Notes under the pieces: model-generated
What the model saw: the letters and a program-made list of their open reading frames with translations, nothing else
Told to the model about the DNA's origin: nothing
The model's database searches: none
Program-made: the position numbers and the translations under genes
Assembly: GCA_964017195.1 (NCBI GenBank)
Contig: OZ024894.1
Coordinates: 31,956,388-32,020,387, forward strand
DNA length: 64,000 nt
Direction: 5' to 3'
DNA from: Siderastrea radians
Taxonomy: Eukaryota; Cnidaria; Anthozoa; Scleractinia; Rhizangiidae
Shown here: piece after piece, positions 12,462-24,400 of the stretch
Position numbering within the stretch: position 1 is the stretch's first letter
Layout of the letters: each line of letters starts with the position of its first letter

Positions 12462-15400
12462 AAAACACTGCATAGTTATTAAGGAAACTTGTTTTTGAAC
12501 AAAACAGCCGAAAACTATTTCGGCTAAAAACTAGTTCAAATATTAAGGACAGGGAAACCATAATGCTTTCTTAGTTATCCATGGTAAGGTGTTACTGTGG
12601 ATGTTTCGGCGTTGTCTCTTTATTTTAGTTATTGTTTTTTGTTTGTTTGTTTGTTTGTTTGTCTGTTTGCTGTTATGGTTGCTTTCTTTTAGTTTTCTGT
12701 TTATTTGCTTTTCTCGTTGATTTTTTTCAAAGAACCAACAACAGCGCCACCAACTACAGCAGGTAAGAACCAATTGTATCCTATATTCCAAAGTACATAT
12801 GTTTTCATTTGCTTCGAGGTAAACATGTCTTAGTAGACTGCAATGCCCTCTGAAAGAAGTGGCGGTATAGTGTTTAACGAGACTGATGATCGATGGGACT
12901 TTTGATCAAAAATCGGAAAGTGGATGGTTCAAGGCCTTAGCTCTGGTTCTTGTCGTATTATTTCCCTTAGACCGTAAAGGGTCCCCAGATTTTTACAAAA
13001 GTAGCTAAACAAAATGTAGACACGTTATCGAGATTTACTATCCTTAACCATGTCTTACACAAAACTAAAACGCGTTGTCGTCTTCGTGGTTTGTTTTGAC
13101 AACTGATTTACTACAGTGTTTTTTTTCCTTTCTTTCTTCCCGCAGCTCCCCCTCCAATAAGTAAGTAATAATTTTATTCAATAATTTGTTTTATATTATC
13201 TTAAATTTCTATAAATGTAATCTTTCTCTCAATGTATCCTTTTTTTCTTTTTTTTTTTTGGCAAACTTCCGCCCTCCGCAATCGTCCAGTAACAAATTTA
13301 ACAAGGAGCTAACAAGCCGTTGATTATCTATTGACCGCTTTTATTTCATTTTTTTTTTTTTTTTAATTTTAGCCTGTCCAGCAGGGTATCGATTCGGAGC
13401 GGATAACCAAACTTGCGTAGGTACTGTATTAGAATGTTTTGTTTTGCCTTTGTTGTTGATTGTTTTTTATTGTTTTTGTTTTTGTTGACCTACCTCTAAG
13501 CATAATGTTAACAAAGACACGTGTCTCGAGCAAAGAATCGATAGAATTCCCTCGGAGCTTTCCCTGTTTAACTGTTCGTTCTTTCGTTTGTTCGTTCGTT
13601 CATCCATTCATTCATTCCGATTGAAACCGTTAAGTTGAATAAAAATCGAGCTCGCAGGCTGAAGGTGAATAAGACACATACTGGTTATATGTACTGCGAA
13701 CGTAATCGTGAACTCTCTGTGAAAATAACTATGGCATTATCTCCTTACAGATGTGGACGAATGCGCGGAAAACATACACCAGTGCGATCAGCTCTGTCAC
13801 AACACGAATGGAAGTTACACATGCAGCTGTAATGCAGGATACAATCTTGGAGCTAATGGGAAAACTTGCTCAGGTACTGTACCTATTTTCCATATTTGGA
13901 CTGGATTCCTTGGACTTCGAGAGACTGGGCTGCAGAAAGTGCCGTGTCATTTTGCATCTAATTACTTTATTGGAAAATCACCCAACTAATTAATTAATTA
14001 ATTAATTAATTAATTAACATTTCACTGCAATGAAACTTGAATTAGCACGTCCAGGCCTATTGGACTTTTCACCTTGTAGTTAGAGTTCTCCAACAATTTT
14101 TGAAACTTGCTCTGGTTTTTCACTACAGCGCGATGTTTCGAAAACTTCAATAAACAGAATCAGTCACCATGCCCACCAAAAGGATTCCATCAACATTATT
14201 ATTTATAGTATGTCATCGACATCTTTATTAATTATTAAACACGCGTGTTTTTGATCAGGGGAAGCAGGAAGGAAAGCAAAAAGGCAAACTTAAAAACAAG
14301 CTAGGTTTTGATAAAAATGATAACAGTAAGAGCAATAATAATAATAATAATAATAACAATAATAATAATAATAATAATAATAGTAATAGCAATGTGATCA
14401 CAGGAGCGATTTATAACTCAAGTGACCACATCGTGAGACAAAGGATTATACGCTTTATTATTGTCATCTTTATTTGCCACGATGAACAGTGACCACCAGG
14501 TTTTACCCATAAGCCATGCGAAAAAAAGTAGTGTACGTCACACAGCAGCAAAGAGTATTGCCTGAAAATCTTTCTCGCTTTCATATTATCTATGACACGA
14601 TATTGTCTCCAATAGTAGCGGTGTACCACTTCGCCGTTTCTATCTTTCCGCTAGATGATTGCTCGAATAAAATTAAGCCATAAAAGGTAAGCAACTATGC
14701 TCGTTCAGGAGAAAGCGACCTTTTATTTCTCTGGAAAGCTCAGTCTTCTCAAAGAAAATTTACCAAACTCTAATGACGTACGACAAACAATGCACCGTGA
14801 AGATGAGCATAGTTTCCTGCGTCACCGTATCCCTATTCAGATAGGTCTATAATTTCTGGTCTTCTGGGACCGAAGGAGGGGGCGGATTTCCCCTATTAAC
14901 TCTGAGGATTTTAAAGCTGTGACAACGAAACTTACTCCTTAGATATTTTGGCGATTACTACAATGGTTTATGTGCAGACATTTTTTTTGCCAGAGAAAAA
15001 TTACAGTAAAGTTTTCACAAATTCAATTTTCACCTTTTCACTAATTTGTATACCTTTTTTGTCCTTAACTGTCATCTCTCTGGACTGAACTGTAAAAAAG
15101 TCGTTAATGTTCACCACTGCTGTTGCTCTTGCTGTTATTGTTGTTGTATTTCAAGTGAGCACATTAATCTTCGTAATTTTTTTCTGATTATTAAGATATT
15201 GACGAATGCAACACAAATAACGACGGTTGCGCTCAAGTTTGCCAAAATAGCGCCGGCAGTTATTCCTGTGGATGTAACAATGGCTACAAATTGTCGAGCG
15301 ATAATAAAAACTGCGAAGGTAGGAAGACATAAAGACACCAGATCATATAGTAATTATTATCTGAAATTGTAACAGGGATGTTTATTAACGTCTTTGGTGA

Positions 15401-18400
15401 AATAGTCACAACAAATACGTAGTCAGGGTTGTAGGAGGTTGACATGGCAAGTGTGGAAAAATAAAGATAAAGCGCGTCTCTCATCATAGGTGGTATTAGC
15501 TACTGACCATACTGAAAGATTGTTTCATTGTTTTTATCTTCTAGCTTCCATTTCCGGGTTATATTTCCGTCTATTTTTTCTTTTTTTTTTTCTTAATTTC
15601 ACCGTAAAATTATTTCCATGAAGATGTGGAACTTAGTAATCCGTGCGAAATGTTCTAATACCAAAGCTCAACCATGATTTGTTTTGAATAGATAAATCAT
15701 TCAGACATCTGCGAAATTACAATAGTTCTAAAATACCTTCAATTTATCCCTTAGTCTTCCCTTGAATTCAACTGTGATTGTTTTCATACAGATGTGGACG
15801 AGTGTACGTTAGGCTTGGACGCGTGCACCCAGAACTGTAACAACACGAATGGAAGTTACACATGCAGCTGCAATTCGGGATACAGACTTCAAGCTAACGG
15901 AAAAACTTGCGTAGGTAAGCAAACAACGTAAGGTATTCCCCTGGTTTGTATTGCAGATAGTAGGCTTTGCGAGATGGATGCCTTTTTATGTTTGTCGTGT
16001 ATAAGCGAGGGGTGCACTGTATATGAAAGGATACACCCAGGTAGCTATAGGACTACACTATAATGTATTGTACAGGTAGCAGCCAATAAGAGCGTGAAGT
16101 GCATTAAAAACGTCTTATTTAGAGGGTGAGATTGTCATTTAAGTAGCTTCACATAAATATGTAAAATCAGCAGTTATCTAGAATAACAACTTTATCCTTT
16201 CTTAAAACAGGTAGGGCCTCCCTGTTAACAAGTCTGTAATATACTCTAATCCGATACATCGTCACATACCACCATTCCAAAAACATTCGACTAACAGGTT
16301 AATTTGTCGGAACATAGGAAACAATAAATCGACATATTTCTCTCTAAACTGAAGAAAATATTTCCCATTCAGATATGACTTCTTGATTTACTTTTACAGT
16401 CGTACGTATTCAAGTTCCATGTAAACGGTCGATACCATTTTTAACGGTCGATACCATCATTGGTTACCAAACCTTTCGCAATGGTCGATATCCTGTCTGT
16501 CCTAGTTTATGCCTGGATTAGGACGATATGAAGTTAATATCAGGCCTAAATAAAACGAGTAGGCTGGACCTAAGCTAGATTCACGCTTAGGCTGGGGATA
16601 GAGATAGGGTCCCCTGTTATAGATGTATCATTTAAGAAAGGCCAATAATATAATTAAAATTTTCATGGATTTGCCGGATCAACATAGTGGTGTAGTAGCG
16701 AAGGTGGCACGCAAGAGGTTCCGGGTTCAATTCTAGGTATAGGTGCTAGGCAGTATAAGGGGATTGGGGAGAGCGTCATGGAGTGAAGACGTGACAGAAG
16801 GCGCTCGGCAAACCGGACATTTTTATCTTGTTAAATGCCCATGGAATCATTGCTTTTTACTCCAAAGAGGAAGAATAGGATCGCAGTAATTCGGAGCCTT
16901 CCACAGAAGATAACAAGAGATTTAAGAGAGTCTAACTCTCCTGCCGAGTTATCGAGTGACCAAGAAGCAGTCATGGATGCTATCGCTAGCAAACTCGACG
17001 TCGTGCTTTCTAAGCTATCAAACCTGGAAACCCAATTTGAAGAGTTAAATATTGCAGTCAAAGGTTTGCAATGTAAAGTAACTTCCTTAGAAGTGGACGT
17101 TGACTCAGTCAAAACCAAGCAGAAAACTTTAGACGGCAATTTCACTTCCATGGAGAAAAATGCCGTATTTGTCGACGAACAACTAAAGAAGTTGCGCAGT
17201 GAGTCTGTTAACACCAACGACGACGTCAGCGAAACGCGCAAAAAGCTACTCTATTTAGAGGCGTACAGTCGGCGAGAAAATTTGAAATTTGAAGGCATCC
17301 CAGAAAGAAACTCGCAGCAGATACCGGAGGAAGAAAATGAAACCGGTCAACAGGGTAAAGCGCCGACTGAAAACACCCAAGCGGTGTTAACTGAGTTCTT
17401 GGAGAATGTTCTAGGAATACAAGACGCACATGGTATAGAATTTCAACGCGTGCACCGTTTAGGAAAGCCGAGAAAGGAAAACGATAAGGACAGAGTCATC
17501 ATTGCGCGCTTCCTGAGGTATTCAGACGGAGAAAGAGTGTTCAAATGTGGCCGAAGGCTCAAGGACACCGAATACAAGATGTATGAAGACCTCCCGAAAG
17601 AAATACACGAGATGCGAAAACGTCAAATAGAGAAACTAAAAAAAGCCAGAAAGGATGGAAAACAAGCCTATTTTAGCAAATCCGAACCAGACAAACTATA
17701 CATCAACGGTAAATACGTACAGATGTAAGAGTTACGCTTCATTTATTTAGTTTACCTTGGTAGGCATTACAATTATTCATTCTTGTTTTTCTATTTAATG
17801 TATGCCAATTAGGAGGTAAGACTCGCGAAAAGTTGTCAGTTACTGCGAGTTCTACCCTTTGGGGTTACGCTTTGTCTAATTAACATCCCATGGGCGTTCC
17901 CTATTCTTCTTTTAAAAATTTTTCACATGCCGGTGAGAGGGCTGCGGGTTAATGTTGCGTACGAGGCGATTGATCGTGCTCGTTAACAGTTTCTCTGGAG
18001 CAAAAGGTATGTGGTTCTTTTTTTTTTTTCTCAACGTTATTTACGCCCTCGATTCCTGTTTTCTGTTATGTTTTGTGTACAGTTGAATCCAAATTCAAAC
18101 CACTAAGTACCTCTCTTTATTTCCTGCTGCTTGCTATGATGAATGTATTTTATAAAAGTAATTAGCCATATGAACAATAATGCATGCTTTAACGTTCTAT
18201 CTTTAAATGTCAGAGAAATTCGTGATCTCACCAAACGCAAATCAATTTTCACATGGGTTCGGAACCGAAAAGCGGACATTATTTTCTTACAAGAAACCTA
18301 CAGTATGTCCGATGTGATTGATAGTTGGAAATACCAGTGGCCGGGAGACATGTATTATTCACATGGATCTAATCATAGCAAAGGCGTTCTCGTGTTAATA

Positions 18401-21400
18401 CGTGAGACCTTGTCATTTGAATTGGAATCAGTTAAAAAGGACACTCAAGGTAGATTCGTCATTGTCGAAGCGTTAGTCCAAGAATGTCCTGTGTTGTTGA
18501 TCAATAGTCACGCCCCTAACAAAACCAATGAGGCTACAGATTTTTACGAAAATCTTTGGTCTACTTTGCTTGAGAGCGATTATGATCAGGATTACAAGAT
18601 CGTCATAGGAGGTGATTTTAACGCCCCATTGAATTTTCAATTGGACAGCTACGGAAGTAAAACCGAAAAAAGAGAGGTAGTTACAAAAATTCGTGAGTTA
18701 ATATTAGACTTCAACCTCGTAGACATATGGAGAATAAGAAACTCCAATAAGAGGCGGTACACATGGAAACAAAAGAAACCCCTAGTCCAACGTCGGCTAG
18801 ATTATTGGCTAATAAGCGATGATTTTCAAGATGACATTGATAACACAGATATAATTTGGGGAATCAAAACGGACCATGCTGCTATAGTGGTTCACATTAA
18901 CAGTTTTGAAAATCAACCGCCAGGCCCATTTTATTGGAAGCTTAATTCTAGTCTTCTAGACGACCCGAAATATATTGACCTTATAAAAGATAACGTTCCC
19001 TTGTGGTTAACGGAATTTAAAGAAGTCTTAGATAAAAGCCTTTTGTGGGATTTAATTAGGCGGCGCGACGTCTCAAACGTCGCTGCCGTCTCATAAAATG
19101 GGTAGCACATTCCTGAATTGGCGGTAGTCAGTAGACTTAGTCTCCGCGCGGGCTCTAAATAATCAGGCTCGTTATAATGACGTGCATTTTACGAGATTAA
19201 AAGTGCGAAGTGTAATTTTGTTGTTTTAAGTTTCGCGGTGTATTGAAGTTGAGTAAAGGTAATTGTTGAATTGTTTATTTCGCTGTTTTTTAGGAGATCA
19301 GGATTTCGTTTCTAAGGGGCAGTGTTTACAAAGGCTAGTGAGAACTTTGGAGTTGTGCAGGTTGTCAGTATGTCGACATAAAAATAGTTTTGTATGTTGT
19401 GTTGCTTTGTGCACGTTGTCAGTATGTGAGCATAGAAATAGTTTTGTACGTGGTGTTGCTTTACTGAGTTCTTAGCCTGGGAGATTGTCGATGACTTATG
19501 GAGACTATTGTTAACAGTGGTTCCACAGTGCTTCCAACTTGACAGGTTGGGGTCATATCCAAAAATCAATGATTGAGTGGAAGGTCAGTTTAAAAATCCT
19601 TTAAGGTTTCCCATTTCATCAGTTAATCAATGCCTTAAATTCTGGACATTCTTGGGTAATATGTTTACATTCATTTAATTGAAGTGTGTGGGTAGAATTC
19701 GTTCAGAGGTCATTAAGCGAGAAAGTTCTCAAAGGAAATGTGTCATATACGCGACATTTCTTTGGTCACAGTAGCTCTGTTGAAGAGTTTTAAGGTGAAT
19801 TTTTCATTTGTAGCTATGATGAAGCGGATAGATTTAGTGATTCATGGGAGAACTGACTGTCATTTGTAAGAGGTGTTGTGGATGTAAAGATGATTGATTT
19901 GTTTTGTAAGATGATGACATTGATTAGATAGAGGATGTGCGCAGGTGATTGTGTAAAGGAGGTTAGCGAAGGCCTATAAGTCTGTTTTAGTTCTTTGAAG
20001 TAGTTCTCGTTGCGAAAACAGTAATCGTACAAAGGAGCGTAATGTTGTTGTTTTGAATTTTGCGGATTATCGAGGATAATTAAAGGTAGGTGTTGTAATG
20101 TTTATTCGCTGTTTTTGAGGACATTTGGTTGAGAAGGGCGGTGTTTATTAAGGGTAGTGTTTACTTTCGAGTCGTTAGCAGTGGTTAGTGTTTTCGGATA
20201 GAAATAGTTTTGTTTTTGGTGTTGTTTTGAGTGCTAGATAACAAGTTTCTGGCGTATTTCTGAGAATGTAGTGGAAGCTGGCAGATTGGAGAGTGTAAAA
20301 GAAAAACCTTGTGTGTGAAGTATGGGTACTGTTTGAAATAAAGCAAGACAAGTAACATATTGCAAAAATGTATTATTGTTTAGGTAGTTGATGCGTTTTT
20401 TAAAGGAAGCAAAACAATTATAGTATCCACAAGTTGGTTGTCTTTTACTGCCATTATAAATGACATAGAAAGGGAGATTGAAAGGTCATTTCGTTTAGCG
20501 TGCGAGATCGTCTATGAGTCATGGAGAGTATTGTTAGTTGTGGTTACATAGTGCTTCGAACTCAACCGGTTGCAAAGGGGATGACAAACTCCATTCTTGA
20601 GTTTTGTGATGATGTAAAGCATAGGAAGGAAGATATTGTTGAGTCTACTGGTTAAATAGCTGTGAACAGTAAACACCGATCTTTATAAACACACGTTTAG
20701 AGGTTTTAGATTGCAAGTAGCCTCTATTTATTTCTTGAGGTAAAGTCACTGATTTTATCATTTTATCAATTTCTGAAATATTTGACATTCTTGGGTAATA
20801 TCATTTAATTTCACTGTGTCGATAGAGTTCATTGAGAGGTCATTAAGCGAGAAAGTTCTCAAAGCAAATCTGTCATATACGCGACATATCTTTCGTCAGA
20901 TTAGCTTTGTTGAAGAGTTTGCAGGTGAATTTTTTATTTGTAGCTATGACGTAAGCAGATAGATTTAGTTATCTATTGGAGACGCTAGCGAAAGAGACTC
21001 TTCGGAAGCTTTGACGATAAAAAGTATATTAGACTGTTGATGTTTTGAGCGCCATAGCACGAGTCACATTCGAGCCCGAATCAAGTTCGATTCAAGGTAG
21101 AGAACTATTTATACATAACAGCCCAGGGAAAGGAAGCTGACAGACTCTGCGCCGCCTGAAAATTCCCTAGAATTTCTTGTTAAATATAAAATAAGACAAT
21201 TAACAATGAAATATAGTAAAACAAAGGCACGAGGAAGGAGAAGCCGTCTTGGTGAAATTGAAAAGAAATTAAAAGAACACCAAGAAATTTTTGATGCTAA
21301 TCCGACGGAGGACAACTCTATAGAGCTTGAAACGATTACATGCGAATATAATTCTCTGTACGACTATATTACCGAAGGCCACGCTATCCGGTCTAGAGTC

Positions 21401-24400
21401 AATTGATATGAATATGGTGAAAAAAAATAACAAATACTTTCTAAATCTAGAAAGCCGAAAGATGAGCAATTCATGTGTCCGCAGAATTTTTGATAAACAT
21501 GGTAAATTAATTACCGATCCTAAATTAATATTGCCCGGTTTGCACGATTTTTACAGCGAATTGTACTCTAACCGTGACCTGCCTAACCATCACGTTTTAA
21601 GTGACGCATTTCTTGACCACTGTCTCCTGCCAACTCTTAGTGAAGACTCCAAGAATAAATGTGAAGGGGCTCTTACAAACGCAGAGTACTTCAAAGCTCT
21701 GCATTAACATTTCGCAACGGAAAGTCTCCAGATAATGATGGGTTGACAGCGGAATTTTATAAAGTCTTTTGGCCAACCCTGGGTCACCTTTTAGTCGACT
21801 CCTTAAACTGCTCCTTTGAAAATGGAGAACTGGCGAATTCCCAAAAACAAGGCATTATTAAACTGATTGAGAAGAAAAGTAAAGATAAAAGATATATCGC
21901 CAACTGGAGACCTGTTTCTCTGCTAAATGTTGATGTGAAGATCGCATTTAAAGCAATAACATTAAGACTCGAAAAAGTTCTCTCAGATTTAATCAGTGCT
22001 GATCAGTGCGCATATGTAAAGGGAAGGAACATTTTTGATGCAGTTTGAACTATAGGCGACATTATGGATTACACAAAATTACGCAATCTCCCCGGACTCA
22101 TGGTCACCATCGATTTCGAGAAGGCTTTCGATTCTTTGAGTTGGAACTTTTTATTTAAGGTCTTGGAAAAGTTCAATTTCGGACAGTCCTTCATTAAGTG
22201 GGTACGCATTTTTTATACAAATATATCGAGTTGCATTATGAATAATGGAATAGCATCTCCGCTCTTTTCCGTCGGAAGAGGGGTTAGACAGGGGGATCCC
22301 CTTTCGCCCTATCTATTTATTTTAGCCTTGGAGTCCCTTCTCGCTGCCATCAAACAAAACAAAGACATCACAGGCATTGAAGTAGAAGGCAAAGAAATTA
22401 CGTGCACTGCCTTTGCAGATGACTTAACTAACTTCCTACGAGATAAAAAATCGTATGAAGCGCTGAATTCACTGTTGGATACATGCGGCGATTGCTCTGG
22501 CCTCAAAGTCAACAAAGAAAAAAAAGAAGCCTACTGGCTAGGAAGTTCTCACAAAAATCACGAAACTCTCGATATAAACAAGGTCAACGAACCAATCAAA
22601 ATACTAACCTCTTACTAACTGAACGCGAGGGCCGTACTGGGGAATATTGGCCCGAGGTCGTGGCAGTACGGACCGAGCGCAGCGAGGTCCGTACAAAAAC
22701 GACCGAGGGCCGATATTCCCCAGTACGGTCCCGAGCAAGTGAAGTTAGTAAGTAGTTTATTATATGGCATCATTTTTTGTACGAAACAACACTTCCGGTA
22801 GTTCATTCAAGTCAATTTCCGGCACGATATCAAGGAAAGAAGCCCGCGATTTTAACTGGCTTTCGAATCAGTTTGATGATCGTTGCTGTCGATCGGCAAA
22901 AACTTGCGTGGCTCTTGAATGAAAACTGCTCTGCTTTTATTGTATGTGTCAGTTTTTCGTCGTCCTCTACAACACAAGATAGGTTTATTTGAAAATACTT
23001 CTCCGTAATGGGCGTAAACAACTCGGAAAAAAAAGAAGAAGAAGAATGAAAAGGCTGCGATAACATCTCACAAACGTGCTTCTCAAACTGGAAATTGTGG
23101 TAGCGTGTTAGTCTGTAATGTGAACAAAGGAACACTCGAACGTAAAAAGAAATTTAAAAAGACACTGGAAATTATCTCTCCATTAAATACTGCAAGTTGT
23201 TGCAGTGGCTTCATGGAGAACTTTGTGGATGCTGAGAGCAAATTTTCGTCGCACCTACTAACAAAGTTGTTTTTTGCGCGAGCTACATGTACAGCAAGAG
23301 CGGACTTGTGAACAAGCTAAAATTATTTTCAAGGATGTCCACTACAACAGTAAAATTCTCGCTGAGGAATGAAGGTACACTGTTATTTTAATACATGTAC
23401 GTATAGCTTTAATTTGTTCTTGTGGAAAGCGGACTGAAGCGATGGCCAATATTTAACTAGACAACTGAGAACGTGTTCCTTTCCTTTCGATTTACGGTTG
23501 CCGATGAAAGCCGTTTGCTAGTTGTTTTGCAGTTTTCATTTTTTTTTCTTGTGGGAAACGTACTCTTTTGTTAATGCTGGATTTTAAAAATTATTGTTTA
23601 AGTCTTGGCCGATTTACTCGGCTCTTTACAGCTTACAGTCTATAGCCGTACAAGAAAACAATAAACACACAACTTGGTTACTGAAGAACGTTGGCCATGC
23701 TTTTTGAATCACTGCCGGCAAGCCTTTTGCTTATATCAAAAAGTCGGTAATTAAAAGTTAATTGAAGAGCGCTCTTTCTAAACAGACGTGTTTACCTCGT
23801 TCATTTATCTTGTACCAGCTCCAAATATTTCCTTTTTTTATCTTCTTGCGTTTTCGCAGTTTGAATCAGTTGCGGGAGCGGGAACGCGAAAAAAAATATA
23901 TCCAAAAAGGACCGTTTCCATGGTAATGGTCCGTACTGTAAAATCCCGACCGAAAACTAACCAATCAGAACACTCGATTTAGACTGGAGAATTGCTTGCC
24001 ATATAATAATGGGCATTTATTTTACTTATGATCAGCATAAAAGCAAAGAACTTAACTTTGTCTTAACCTTAAAATCTATCAAAAAGTCTTTGAATTGCTG
24101 GCAATGGAGAAATTTAACATTAATCGGAAAGATTCAACTTGTTAAAACTTTCGCTATTCCAAAATTCGTGTACCGAGCCTCTCTTATTTCTTTTGACAAG
24201 GAGATAATTAAAAGCATAAATTCGGTGATTTTTAATTTTGTGTGGAAAGGTAAAGACAAAATTAAGAGATTGGCTTTAATCAGTGAATATGAAGCGGGTG
24301 GTGTTAAGATGCCTCACACTGAATCCTTGATTGCAACACAGAGAATTGTATGCGTCAAAAGGTACTTTGACGACAGCGTTAGGCCATGGAAAGTTTTCTT

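Noticed and set aside
14129..14214. Exon-like frame [12 protein letters not shown]...PCPPKGF after a CTACAG acceptor
   Set aside because: It ends in a stop or in a donor with the wrong phase, and both neighbours already match in phase without it. It could be a decayed exon.
16831..17241. 136-codon minus-strand frame
   Set aside because: Shadow of LINE ORF1, whose coiled-coil and RRM signatures support the plus strand.
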